Positions 19,996-28,821 of a DNA stretch of 48,504 bases are shown piece after piece. Under the pieces are notes generated by a model that was given only the letters and a program-made list of their open reading frames with translations, had not been told where the DNA came from and ran no database searches. Location: assembly GCA_044370335.1 (NCBI GenBank), contig JBILVS010000006.1, forward strand, positions 1 to 48,504, given 5' to 3'. The number at the start of each line of letters is the position of its first letter. Positions within the stretch are counted from its first letter, which is position 1. Both the position numbers and the translations under genes were made by a program. Source of the DNA: REEB509 sp044370335. Lineage in GTDB: Bacteria; Pseudomonadota; Alphaproteobacteria; Caulobacterales; Aquidulcibacteraceae.

Positions 19996-21524
19996 AGCGC
20001 GGGGCGCCCTGAGGCGAGCGCCTGAATCTCCACCGGCTCCTGCCCATAAACCCACCGGCACAGCGCCATGTGCGACAGCACCCGCTCCGCATAGATCCGG
20101 CTCTCCTGCCGCGGCAAGCTTTCCAGAAGCGCCAGCGGATCGTCGAAGGCGGGCTGCGTCGCAAGCCAACGGTCCAACCATCCCGGCCCGCCATTATAGG
20201 CTGCGAAGATCCGTGTCAGGTCCCCGTCCTGATGGAAATTGGCGATGAGCCATTCAACGTAGGCCTGTCCCAGGCGCATGTTGAGCCCAGGCTCATAGAG
20301 TTGCGCCGGCGCCCGTCGGAAGTTGTAGTCCGTCGCCATATCGTCTGCGGTGGACGCCAAGAGTTGCATCAGCCCCCGCGCATTCGAGCGGCTTACGGCG
20401 TCGATGTCGAAACGGCTTTCCTGCCGAATAATGCCGAACAACACCGCCCGATCGACGGTGAACCCAATATCCGGGGCGTAGGTGGTGTTGGGACAATAGC
20501 CAGAGGCCACTTCCGGCCCCCCGAACTCCGCCGCCCGCAACTGCGCCGCCGGCGCCGCCAATGCGACCGCCAGAGCCAGGAAAGTCCGGTCTTCGGCGGG
20601 AGAAAGAAATCCGTGCAGCCGGGCCAGTTCGGCTTCCGCATCCTCAAGGCGGCCGAGCTGCACGAGGGCTGCCGCCCGCCGCGCCGCCGGATAGCGGTCT
20701 AGAAAAGCCCGAGCCTCCTCCAGCTCAAGTTGCGGCCAAGACAGATCAAGGTTCGGCGTCTGTCCGAGCTGGGCGAGCGCCATTTGCCCGTAGAAGGTGG
20801 CGGGATAAGCCGCGGCGAACTGCAAATCCTGCAACGCGCCGTCCGTGTTGCCGACCGCAAGCCGCGCCCGCGCCGCCCAATAATAGCCGCTTGACCGGTT
20901 CCATGGCCCGAAATACGCCCACGTCGCCGCGGTCTCGAAATAGTCGATCGCGGACGGATAATCCCGCAGCCGGAACGCTGCGACCCCGGCCCACCACGCG
21001 GCTTCGCCCCGCCGAGGTCCATCCAATTGCCGTTCCGCGATCGAAAGGACGCGGTAAAAATCGCCGTCCCCCATCGCGAGCGCCAATTGGTCCATGGCCG
21101 CACGCGCGCCGGCGGTATCGCCCGGCGGATCAGGCGCCGCCCCCGGAGGCGGCCGGTAACGCCCGTCCTCCGGAGAAGGCGGGGAGGCCGCCCGCCGCGG
21201 CCGCACATTCAAGGCGCGGCTATAGACCGCCTCGGCGATGGCCAGGTCGCCATGCCGGCGCAGCCAGGCTGTATATTCGCTGTAACCCGCGCCGGAACCG
21301 GCCCGCCGCAGGCGCGCCCCTTCGACGACCGGGACGAGTACATCGTCCTCGACGTGCTCCAGCGCCGCCCGCGCCGCGCCCCATTGGCCGCTTTCGGCCG
21401 CTTCAAAGGCTGCCCTGTAACGCCGGGCGTCCTCGTCCGAGAGCGCCACGATCCGCGTGTCCGCCAGTGCCACAACAGCGCACGTCCAGACGAGCAGCGC
21501 TCCCGCAACAATCTTCCCCGGCAT
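19974..21524 (-). CDS. Soluble lytic murein transglycosylase (Slt70-like)
   Basis: A 516-aa periplasmic enzyme that cleaves the MurNAc-GlcNAc bond and leaves a 1,6-anhydro end. A signal peptide ends near VALA (residue about 22). Residues of about 25-340 are an Ala-rich alpha superhelix with TPR-like repeats, as in Slt70. The SLT domain (about 350-490) has the catalytic Glu369 in RQESRFDIDAVSRSNARGLM, followed by AAYNGGPGWLDRW. The ATG at 21524 is chosen because it starts the signal peptide; an upstream ATG in frame lies inside the neighbouring gene region. It follows the uracil-DNA glycosylase gene by 40 nt. Confidence 0.92.
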   Translation of the reverse strand: MPGKIVAGALLVWTCAVVALADTRIVALSDEDARRYRAAFEAAESGQWGAARAALEHVEDDVLVPVVEGARLRRAGSGAGYSEYTAWLRRHGDLAIAEAVYSRALNVRPRRAASPPSPEDGRYRPPPGAAPDPPGDTAGARAAMDQLALAMGDGDFYRVLSIAERQLDGPRRGEAAWWAGVAAFRLRDYPSAIDYFETAATWAYFGPWNRSSGYYWAARARLAVGNTDGALQDLQFAAAYPATFYGQMALAQLGQTPNLDLSWPQLELEEARAFLDRYPAARRAAALVQLGRLEDAEAELARLHGFLSPAEDRTFLALAVALAAPAAQLRAAEFGGPEVASGYCPNTTYAPDIGFTVDRAVLFGIIRQESRFDIDAVSRSNARGLMQLLASTADDMATDYNFRRAPAQLYEPGLNMRLGQAYVEWLIANFHQDGDLTRIFAAYNGGPGWLDRWLATQPAFDDPLALLESLPRQESRIYAERVLSHMALCRWVYGQEPVEIQALASGRPALYVALDR

Positions 21525-21564
21525 GCGTCTCGTCCCCGTCTTTGCGCCTGGACCCCGCAGCGTG

Positions 21565-22368
21565 TTAGACCGCAGGCTCCCGCTTGACCTCAAGTTCATC
21601 GAGCCAGGCCGAGGCGGCCAAGAGATCCGCCCAGGCCAAGCGCTTCTGCGCCGGCTGCCGCAAAAGATATGCCGGATGCAGCATGACCATGGCGTGTACG
21701 GGCGTGGTTAACCCTTGGATCGGCAGGGCGAGCCTTTGCCCCCGGAGGCGCGTCACGCTTTCGCTGCGCCCGGAAATGAACTGCCCGGCGATGCCGCCGA
21801 TCAGCACCAAAAGCTTCGGCTGCGACAGGGCGATCATCCGTTCCACAAACGGCCGACAGATGGTCAGCTCCTCGGGCGTAGGATTGCGGTTGCCCGGCGG
21901 CCGCCAGTAAACACAGTTCGAAATCAAGCAGTTGGCTAGGCGTGACACGCCCACGAACCCAAGCATCCGGTCCAAAAGCTGTCCTGCCCGGCCCACAAAA
22001 GGCTTGCCGACGGCGTCTTCGTCCGCACCGGGCGCTTCCCCGATAATCAGGATCGGCGCCCCGGCCACCCCGTCCGCCACCACGGTGCGCCGCGCCCCTT
22101 TTTTAAGCGCGCAGCCATTAAAAGCCTCAATGGCGGAGAACAAGGCCGGCAGATCCGTAGCCTTCGCCGCCGCCGCTTGGGCCTCCTCGGCGGGCCCGGT
22201 CAGGGCAGGGGCCGCGGGCTTTACAGAGATCGGCCGCGCCGCCGGGGCCGCCGGGGCCGCCGCCGCTGTGGCCGCGGACCACGGGGCGGGCGCGGGGGCG
22301 AGGACCTCAAGGCCTGCCTCTTCCCAGAAACCTGCAAGGGCTTCAAAGGCCTGCTCGGCTGCGTTCAT
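21565..22368 (-). CDS. Family-4-type uracil-DNA glycosylase
   Basis: A 267-aa DNA-repair enzyme that removes uracil arising from cytosine deamination. Motif I is GEAPGADED (110-118), followed by GKPFVGRAGQLLDRML. The SNCVYWRPPGNRNPTPEE block and the C-terminal HPAYLLRQP motif (motif II region) are typical of family 4. Cysteines at 86, 147, 152 and 171 could bind the 4Fe-4S cluster, but the N-terminal pair is not the usual CxxC: only NGCALKK is present. The first 75 residues are an Ala/Pro-rich linker. The ATG at 22368 has GGAG 6 nt upstream; the GTG four codons earlier is the alternative start. Confidence 0.88.
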   Translation of the reverse strand: MNAAEQAFEALAGFWEEAGLEVLAPAPAPWSAATAAAAPAAPAARPISVKPAAPALTGPAEEAQAAAAKATDLPALFSAIEAFNGCALKKGARRTVVADGVAGAPILIIGEAPGADEDAVGKPFVGRAGQLLDRMLGFVGVSRLANCLISNCVYWRPPGNRNPTPEELTICRPFVERMIALSQPKLLVLIGGIAGQFISGRSESVTRLRGQRLALPIQGLTTPVHAMVMLHPAYLLRQPAQKRLAWADLLAASAWLDELEVKREPAV

Positions 22369-22415
22369 TGGTCGCTCCACCCCTTGTCGCGCCTGTAAGT
22401 CCGATCATCTGGGCC

Positions 22416-22444
22416 TTGGCAAGCCGCATTCTAGCTCTGATAAC
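22416..22444 (+). promoter_or_regulatory. Possible promoter for the ETF-QO gene
   Basis: TTGGCA (22416-22421), 17 bp, then GATAAC (22439-22444), lying 62 bp before the ATG at 22507 in the 138-bp spacer between the divergent uracil-DNA glycosylase and ETF-QO genes. The match to the housekeeping consensus is moderate. Confidence 0.35.
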
Positions 22445-22506
22445 CCGGCGAACACAAAAACATGCGACCGCTCAGATGAGGAGCGGGATTGGAAGGATTA
22501 ACGGCA

Positions 22507-24186
22507 ATGGCCTTCGACGCTATCGAACGCGAATCCATGGAGTACGACGTGGTGATCGTCGGCGCGGGGCCCGCCGGGCTGGCCGCGGCCATTCGCCTGA
22601 AACAAGTCGCTGAAGCCGCCGGCCAAGAGATTTCGGTTGCCGTTTTGGAGAAAGGGTCCGAGGTCGGCGCTCATATCCTTTCAGGCGCCGTGATTGATCC
22701 GATCGCCCTCAATGAGCTCATTCCGGACTGGAAGGAGCGAGGCGCCCCCTTAGACACTCCCGTCACTGACGACCGCTTCTATCTGCTCGGCCCCGCCGGA
22801 TCAGCCCAGCTGCCGTCGTTCGCGTTGCCGCCCCTTATGCACAACCATGGCAACTACATTGTCTCATTGGGCAATGTCTGCCGTTGGCTGGCGACCCAGG
22901 CCGAAGCGCTGGGGGTTGAGATCTATCCGGGTTTCGCCGCCGCCGCCCCCTTGTTCGATGAGCATGGTGCGCTAAAAGGAGTGCAGATCGGGGATATGGG
23001 CATCGGTCGCGACGGCAAGCCCAAAGACGGCGTCTTCACTCCCGGCATCGAAATCCACGCCAAATACACGCTCATCGGCGAAGGCGTCCGCGGCTCTCTC
23101 GCGAAGGTCCTGATCAAGCGCTTCCGGCTGGACAAAGACTGTGATCCGCAGAAATTCGGCATCGGGATCAAAGAATTGTGGGAAGTGCCGAAGGATAATC
23201 ACAAGCCCGGCCTTGTGGTGCACACCGCAGGTTGGCCGTTGGACGACAAGACCGGCGGCGGCTCCTGGATGTACCACTTCGGCGAGAACCTCGTCTCGAT
23301 CGGCTATGTGGTCCACCTCAACTACAAAAACCCCTATCTCTCACCGTTCGACGAGTTCCAGCGCCACAAACACCACGTCGAGATTGCGCCCTATCTGAAG
23401 GGCGGCAAGCGCCTGTCCTATGGCGCCCGCGCCATTACCGAAGGCGGCTTCCAATCGATCCCCAAGCTCTCCTTCAACGGCGGCGCCTTGATTGGGTGCT
23501 CTGCGGGCTTTGTGAACGTGCCCCGCATCAAGGGCAGCCACAACGCCATGAAGTCCGGCATTCTCGCCGCTGAGGCCGCCGCGGAAGCGATCTTCGCCGG
23601 ACGCCAGCGCGACGAGCTCACCGCCTACGAGCAGGGCTATCGCGCCAGTTGGATCTATAAGGACCTGAAGCGCGTCCGGAACGCCAAGCCCCTGTTGTCG
23701 AAGTTCGGCACCGCTCTCGGCGGCGCTCTAGGCGTGCTCGACATGTGGACCACCACCGCGCTTGGCGGGTTCTCATTCTTCGGAACGATGAGCCACGCCA
23801 AAACCGACGCGGAAGCGACAGAACCCGCTTCTAAGCATGAACCGATCGCCTACCCCAAGCCCGACGGCGTCCTCAGTTTCGACAAGCTGTCGTCGGTTTA
23901 CTTGTCCAACACCAACCACGAAGAGGACCAGCCGGTGCACCTTGTGCTCCGCAATCCGGCGATCCCCATCGATCATAATCTGCCGGTCTATTCCGAACCG
24001 GCGCAACGCTATTGCCCGGCCGGCGTCTATGAGGTTCTGTATGACGATCGCGGGGCCAACCCGCGGTTTCAAATTAACGCCCAAAATTGCGTGCACTGTA
24101 AAACCTGTGACATCAAAGATCCCAGCCAGAACATCGACTGGGCGACGCCGGAGGGCGGTGGCGGTCCGAACTATCCCAACATGTGA
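22507..24186 (+). CDS. Electron-transfer flavoprotein-ubiquinone oxidoreductase
   Basis: A 559-aa membrane-associated flavoprotein that passes electrons from ETF (fed by acyl-CoA and amino-acid dehydrogenases) to ubiquinone. The FAD-binding Rossmann motif is VVIVGAGPAGLAAAIRLKQ near residue 15. The family segments GAHILSGAVIDP, GIGIKELWEVP and GCSAGFVNVPRIKGSHNAMK are intact. The C-terminal 4Fe-4S domain has Cys ligands in YCPAGVYE and NCVHCKTCDIKDP. The length is normal for the family. GGAAGG lies 12 nt before the ATG; a TTG 18 nt upstream in frame is the alternative. A TPR gene follows after 63 bp. Confidence 0.96.
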   Translation: MAFDAIERESMEYDVVIVGAGPAGLAAAIRLKQVAEAAGQEISVAVLEKGSEVGAHILSGAVIDPIALNELIPDWKERGAPLDTPVTDDRFYLLGPAGSAQLPSFALPPLMHNHGNYIVSLGNVCRWLATQAEALGVEIYPGFAAAAPLFDEHGALKGVQIGDMGIGRDGKPKDGVFTPGIEIHAKYTLIGEGVRGSLAKVLIKRFRLDKDCDPQKFGIGIKELWEVPKDNHKPGLVVHTAGWPLDDKTGGGSWMYHFGENLVSIGYVVHLNYKNPYLSPFDEFQRHKHHVEIAPYLKGGKRLSYGARAITEGGFQSIPKLSFNGGALIGCSAGFVNVPRIKGSHNAMKSGILAAEAAAEAIFAGRQRDELTAYEQGYRASWIYKDLKRVRNAKPLLSKFGTALGGALGVLDMWTTTALGGFSFFGTMSHAKTDAEATEPASKHEPIAYPKPDGVLSFDKLSSVYLSNTNHEEDQPVHLVLRNPAIPIDHNLPVYSEPAQRYCPAGVYEVLYDDRGANPRFQINAQNCVHCKTCDIKDPSQNIDWATPEGGGGPNYPNM

Positions 24187-24249
24187 GCGCGGCGCCCTCC
24201 GCCGCGCCCGAGTGGCGAGAGCCTAACGGCGAGCGAAGGAGGGTGCGGG

Positions 24250-26103
24250 ATGATGCGCAACTGGATGGCCGCGGCGGTGATCGCGACAGCGGCCCTCGGG
24301 GCGACAACGGTTCAGGCGGCAGCGGAGAACTCCGCCGCAGTCCGGCAGACCGCTCCCTCAAATACTCCGAGGACCTACGCCGATCTGACCGCGGCCCTGA
24401 CCGCTGCGGATCTCGACCAGATCGTGACCGATGCGCGCCTGAGCGAAGCGTCCGGGGAAGCCTCGCCCACTGATCTGACGGTGCTCCTTCTTGACGCGAT
24501 GTTGGCGAATAACGCGCAGGCTGTTCGCCACTATGCCGAGGCGGGCGAGGGGCGGGCGCCGAACCTGTTTTCCCCCTTCGACACCCTTGCGCAAGGCCGC
24601 TTTGAGCAAGCCCTGACCGAGCTGCAGGACATCGCCGGCGGCCTGCCGGAGCCTCTGTCGGATTACGGCATGGCCCTGATGCTTGAAGCCGCCGGCCGCC
24701 AAGAAGACGCAGCGGTCGTGTACGGCATCATTGAGCAGGGCCTCATCACCGAGCCGCTCGAAAGCGAGCCTCGCGACGCCGACGAGCTTTTGCGTCTTTT
24801 GGGCGAAACCCGCACCGCCACGATCCTGTTCCGCGCTGGCCAGGTTCAGCACCGCCTCGGCGCCTTTGATGAGGCGCGCAGGCTCTACGCCTTGGTCCGC
24901 GAGTTCACCCCCCAATCGGCCCAGCTGTCCCGCGAGGACGAAGCCGCCGCCCGCCGCCGACCGCCCACCCGGGCCGCGCTCAATGCCGGCACGGCCCTGG
25001 CGCAGTGGCTCTTTGTCCTGGCGGATTTTGCCAACAACACCGAAGGCTTGGCCCGCGTCTTTGCGTCTGACGTTCCTCTTGAGACTCTCGCGTCCCCCAC
25101 CGCCGCGCTCTACTTCCAATTCGGTGTCCTCCTGGACCCCGGCGCGGAAGAATACCTGATTACCGTCGCCAGCCAGCTTGTCGATGTCCGCGGTTTTGAG
25201 GCGGCGGACCGCATTCTCGCCCGGATCGGAGACCGCAGCCCGTTCCTGGCCGAAGCCGCTCTGTCGCGCGCTGGGATCGCCTTGGAACGTCGCGATGACG
25301 CCGCCGCCCGCCGCCATGCTCAAACCGCGGCTCGCGCCGGGGGCGATCGCTGGGCGATCCTGGCTTCCGCCGCCGATGTCCTGATGAAGGTGGGGGCAGA
25401 CCGCGAAGCCCAACGCACGCTGGATCGCGCTCTGGCCCTGTCGGAGACGACAGAGGACCGCGCCCGGGTCCTGTCGCTGCGCGCTTTGGCTTGGCGCCAT
25501 CTGGGCGACCTCGACCGCGCCGTCGTTGACGCTCGCGCGGCCATGACCATAGAGCGCAACGACGACACCCGGCTCGCCGCCATCGCCGTCATGATGGAAC
25601 ACCCCACCGCCTGGGGCGAAGCGGTGGCCGAAGCTCGCTCCATGCTGGCGGCAAACCCGGATTCTGTTCTGCGTCTGAATGCTCTCGGCTATACATTGAT
25701 CCAACGCCCCGAAGGCCTCGACGAAGGCTTCCGCCTCCTATGGCGCGGCTATGCCCTGAACGACCGTAATGACGCCCTCGTCGATAGTCTGGGCTGGGCC
25801 TATTACCTCTATGGGCAGTTCGACGAAGCTTTGGTTCTGATCGAACGCGCCAACGAACTGACCGGCGATAACCCCAATGCCGAAATTCTGGACCATCTGG
25901 GAGATGTCCGCTGGCGACTGAATGACCAGGAGGGCGCTCGCGATGCTTGGCGCCAGGCGCTCGCGGCGTGGCCCGATGCGCCGCGGCGGCGGTCTTTGGA
26001 GCGTAAGCTTTCCGAAGGCCTGACGACGCCCGCCCCGGAAATGCGCGATCCGCCCGCCGTGACCTTGCCCGACCGCGGCGGTCGGCCCCAAGAAGAAACC
26101 TAG
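24250..26103 (+). CDS. Exported TPR-repeat protein, first of a tandem pair
   Basis: A 617-aa protein with a signal peptide (MMRNWMAAAVIATAALGATTVQAAA, cut near residue 23) and helical TPR repeats from about residue 50 to 590. The strongest repeats are near the C-terminus: LGYTLIQRPEGLDEGFRLL, LGWAYYLYGQFDEALVLIER and LGDVRWRLNDQEGARDAW. A Pro-rich tail ends it. GGAGGG lies 6 nt before the ATG. TPR proteins of this type follow the ETF-QO gene and precede ispE in other alphaproteobacteria; their function is not established. The C-terminal part resembles that of the next gene. Confidence 0.82.
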   Translation: MMRNWMAAAVIATAALGATTVQAAAENSAAVRQTAPSNTPRTYADLTAALTAADLDQIVTDARLSEASGEASPTDLTVLLLDAMLANNAQAVRHYAEAGEGRAPNLFSPFDTLAQGRFEQALTELQDIAGGLPEPLSDYGMALMLEAAGRQEDAAVVYGIIEQGLITEPLESEPRDADELLRLLGETRTATILFRAGQVQHRLGAFDEARRLYALVREFTPQSAQLSREDEAAARRRPPTRAALNAGTALAQWLFVLADFANNTEGLARVFASDVPLETLASPTAALYFQFGVLLDPGAEEYLITVASQLVDVRGFEAADRILARIGDRSPFLAEAALSRAGIALERRDDAAARRHAQTAARAGGDRWAILASAADVLMKVGADREAQRTLDRALALSETTEDRARVLSLRALAWRHLGDLDRAVVDARAAMTIERNDDTRLAAIAVMMEHPTAWGEAVAEARSMLAANPDSVLRLNALGYTLIQRPEGLDEGFRLLWRGYALNDRNDALVDSLGWAYYLYGQFDEALVLIERANELTGDNPNAEILDHLGDVRWRLNDQEGARDAWRQALAAWPDAPRRRSLERKLSEGLTTPAPEMRDPPAVTLPDRGGRPQEET

Positions 26104-26131
26104 GACAAAGCGGCGGGGAGGGAGACGCTCC

Positions 26132-27862
26132 GTGGCGATGCACACCCGACCTCCAGCGCTGTCGTGGCAGGCGCCGCCTGCTTGGGCCGCGGCTCTATTG
26201 GGGGCCGCTGCAATCTGGCTCGCCTCGCCTCTCTCTGGTCTGGGCCAAGAGGCCCCAGCGCCGTCCATCCCGGATTTCCGCGCCGCCGACTACGGCGACT
26301 ACATGAGCGCGCAGCTGGCTTGGGAGCAGGGCGATTTCGCCACCGCCGGACGTCGGCTTGAGGCTCTCGCCGAGCGCAATCCGCAAGAGCCCGCCTGGAT
26401 CGAGGGCGCGGTGTCGGCCCATCTCGCCGCTGGCGACCCCGGCGCCGCCCTGCGCCTGGCCCAGATGCAGCAGCGCACGGCGCCCGCGGCCCTTGTCGGC
26501 GTCGCCCGCGTGACGCTGGCCGCGGACGCCTTGAGCAACCGGCAGTGGCGCGAGGCTCAGGACTTATTGGACGGCGTCACGGCCGCTCCCGAGGACTCCG
26601 CGACGCTCCGACTGGTGGCCGGCCTCCTCCAGGCCTGGGCGCAGGCGGGCCGCGGCGACGAAGATCGCGCTTTGGATCAGGTGGCGGGCCTGCCGCGGCC
26701 CCGCGCTGCCGCCTCGGCCCTGCCGTTTCAAAGGGCCATGATGTTGGAGGGCGCCCGCCGATACGTGGAGGCGGACGCCGCCTATGGCGAAGCGGCGGCC
26801 GGCCAGCGCCTTCTGGTTGAAGACATCCTGCGCTACGCCGCCTTCCTGGAGAGGCGCCAAGGCGAATCCGCTGCTCGCGCCTATCTCGACAGCCTCCGCG
26901 ACCGAATCGGAAACATCGCCTACGAGGCCGCCCGGGCAGGTCGCTACACTGCTCCCGCTCCGACGCCCCAACGCAGCGCAGCCCTGGGATTGGTCGGCTA
27001 CGGCAGAGGCCTCGCCGCAGAAGACGCCGCCTTCGACGCCGCCATGGTCCTCTCTCTGGCCCTTCTGATCGACCCCGGTCAGGATGGCGGCCGGCTGGCT
27101 CTCGCGGTTCAGCTGCGCGCCATGGACCAGTCTGAGCGGTCCCTGGCTGTCGCCGCGGGCATCGAACCGACGTCCGTCTATTATGAAGCGGCTCAGGTTG
27201 AGGTCGCCGAAATCATGGCCGAGGCCGGCCGCACGGAGGAGGCCTTGGCGCGCATTCGCCAAGTCGCGGCGGAAACGCGAGGGCGCTTTGCCGTCCGCGC
27301 TTTAGCTGACTTGACCCTGACGGCAGGCGCCCACGCCGAGGCCGAAGCCGCCTTCACAAGGCTCATCGCGATGAACGAAGGCGAGCCGGCGCAGTGGCGC
27401 CCGTTTTTCGGCCGGGCGCAGGCCCGCGACCATCTCGGCCGTTGGCCTGAGGCGGAAAGCGACTTCCGTGCCGCCTTGACGATCGACGCCGATGAACCCG
27501 AGCTTTTGATCGGACTGGCCCTCGGCCTGCTCCGCAACGGCGGTGCGCCGGATGAGGCCCTTCGCCTGATGGAGCAGGCCTATCGCAGCGATCCCCGCGG
27601 CGCCGCGACGCTGGCGGGCCTCGGCGAGGCCTATTTGGCGATCGGCCGGATTGAAGACGCCGCCACGGTCCTCGATCAGGCTCTTCGCCGTGCACCCGGC
27701 GACGCCGACATTGCCGAAAGTCTGGGTGATGCGCTCTGGCGATTGGGAGACCGCCGCCGCGCCCGCTACATGTGGTCCCGCGCCCTTAACCGCCAAACCG
27801 ATGACGAGGAGCGCGCTGGTCTCGTGGGCAAGCTCGAAAGCGGCCTGGTTCAAGCCCCATGA
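26132..27862 (+). CDS. Exported TPR-repeat protein, second of a tandem pair
   Basis: A 576-aa protein with an N-terminal hydrophobic segment (about 17-38) and TPR repeats from about 55 to 560. The final repeat, LGDALWRLGDRRRARYMW, mirrors LGDVRWRLNDQEGARDAW in the preceding gene, and both then run RxxLxxKLxxGLxxAP-like to the end. This supports a tandem duplication. The GTG at 26132 has GGAGGGAG 7 nt upstream; an ATG two codons later is possible. It starts 28 bp after its neighbour and its stop overlaps the ispE ATG (ATGA), so ispE translation is probably coupled to it. Function unknown. Confidence 0.8.
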   Translation: MAMHTRPPALSWQAPPAWAAALLGAAAIWLASPLSGLGQEAPAPSIPDFRAADYGDYMSAQLAWEQGDFATAGRRLEALAERNPQEPAWIEGAVSAHLAAGDPGAALRLAQMQQRTAPAALVGVARVTLAADALSNRQWREAQDLLDGVTAAPEDSATLRLVAGLLQAWAQAGRGDEDRALDQVAGLPRPRAAASALPFQRAMMLEGARRYVEADAAYGEAAAGQRLLVEDILRYAAFLERRQGESAARAYLDSLRDRIGNIAYEAARAGRYTAPAPTPQRSAALGLVGYGRGLAAEDAAFDAAMVLSLALLIDPGQDGGRLALAVQLRAMDQSERSLAVAAGIEPTSVYYEAAQVEVAEIMAEAGRTEEALARIRQVAAETRGRFAVRALADLTLTAGAHAEAEAAFTRLIAMNEGEPAQWRPFFGRAQARDHLGRWPEAESDFRAALTIDADEPELLIGLALGLLRNGGAPDEALRLMEQAYRSDPRGAATLAGLGEAYLAIGRIEDAATVLDQALRRAPGDADIAESLGDALWRLGDRRRARYMWSRALNRQTDDEERAGLVGKLESGLVQAP

Positions 27863-28773
27863 GCAACCCGAACATGTTGTCCGCGGTCGAGGTCTTTGCC
27901 CCGGCGAAAGTCAATTTGACCCTCGCGGTCGGGCCGCCCCGGCCGGACGGGCGGCATCCATTGCAAAGCATCACAGCCTTTGCCGACGTCGGCGATCGCC
28001 TCCGGCTTGAACCGGCGCCGACCCTGTCGCTGCAGGTCAAGGGCCCCTTCGCCGGCGGCCTGCAGGACGAGCCGGACAATCTCGTCCTGCGCGCGGCCCG
28101 CGTTCTGGCGAAAGCCGCCGGTGGCCCCGAGCGGGGCGCCGCGCTGACGCTGGACAAAAGATTGCCCATCGCCTCGGGCATCGGCGGCGGATCAGCGGAC
28201 GCCGCCGCAGCCTTGCGCGGCCTCAACCGCCTCTGGGGCCTTAATTGGCGAGAAGACGCCTTGGTGGACCTCGCCTCGGCGTTGGGCGCCGACGTCCCCG
28301 TCTGCATCGGCTGTCGACCGGCGGTCATGAGCGGGGCAGGCGAAATCCTTCACCCTTTCACAATGCCGTCGTTGGCGGCCGTCTTGGTTAATCCAGGCGT
28401 GCCCGTGCCCACGGGGGTGGTCTATCGTCGCTTCGACGCCCTTGGCCTGGGAGGCGACTGGCCCCCGCTAAAGCCGCCGGCTGCCTTCGCCACTGCTGCG
28501 GAAGCGTGGCGAGCCGTGGAAAGCCGGGACAACGACCTCAACCCCGCCGCGGTCGCCGAAGCCCCCGTCATCGCCGCGGTGTTGCAGCGCCTCCGCGAAG
28601 ACCCGCGCGTTCGGCTCGCGCGCCTGTCCGGCAGCGGCGGCACCTGTTTCGCCCTTGTCGAGGGTCCCGCTTTGGCGCAGGCCATCGCGCAGGATCTGGC
28701 CGCTGAGGGCCGCGGCTGGTGGGTCACCGCCGCGCAGCTTGGCGCGGTTGACGCAAGCCCTGTCTCGCTTTAG
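27859..28773 (+). CDS. ispE: 4-diphosphocytidyl-2-C-methyl-D-erythritol kinase IspE
   Basis: A 304-aa GHMP kinase that phosphorylates CDP-ME in the MEP pathway to isoprenoid precursors. Motif 1 is FAPAKVNLTLAVG (about 13-25), the ATP-binding glycine-rich motif 2 is LPIASGIGGGSADAAAALRGL (about 96-116), and motif 3 is LARLSGSGGTCFAL (about 254-267). The length is normal. The start overlaps the TPR stop by 4 nt. The product pathway feeds the polyprenyl diphosphate synthase encoded 2 kb downstream on the other strand, and so ubiquinone and undecaprenyl carriers. Confidence 0.96.
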   Translation: MSNPNMLSAVEVFAPAKVNLTLAVGPPRPDGRHPLQSITAFADVGDRLRLEPAPTLSLQVKGPFAGGLQDEPDNLVLRAARVLAKAAGGPERGAALTLDKRLPIASGIGGGSADAAAALRGLNRLWGLNWREDALVDLASALGADVPVCIGCRPAVMSGAGEILHPFTMPSLAAVLVNPGVPVPTGVVYRRFDALGLGGDWPPLKPPAAFATAAEAWRAVESRDNDLNPAAVAEAPVIAAVLQRLREDPRVRLARLSGSGGTCFALVEGPALAQAIAQDLAAEGRGWWVTAAQLGAVDASPVSL

Positions 28774-28821
28774 CCGAGCCGACAGCCCTGGAGCCCGTCG
28801 GCAGTCCAAAGAGGAAGCCTT

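Noticed and set aside
24358..25704. 448-codon open frame on the minus strand
   Set aside because: Antisense shadow of the first TPR gene, with no start signal and no recognisable content.
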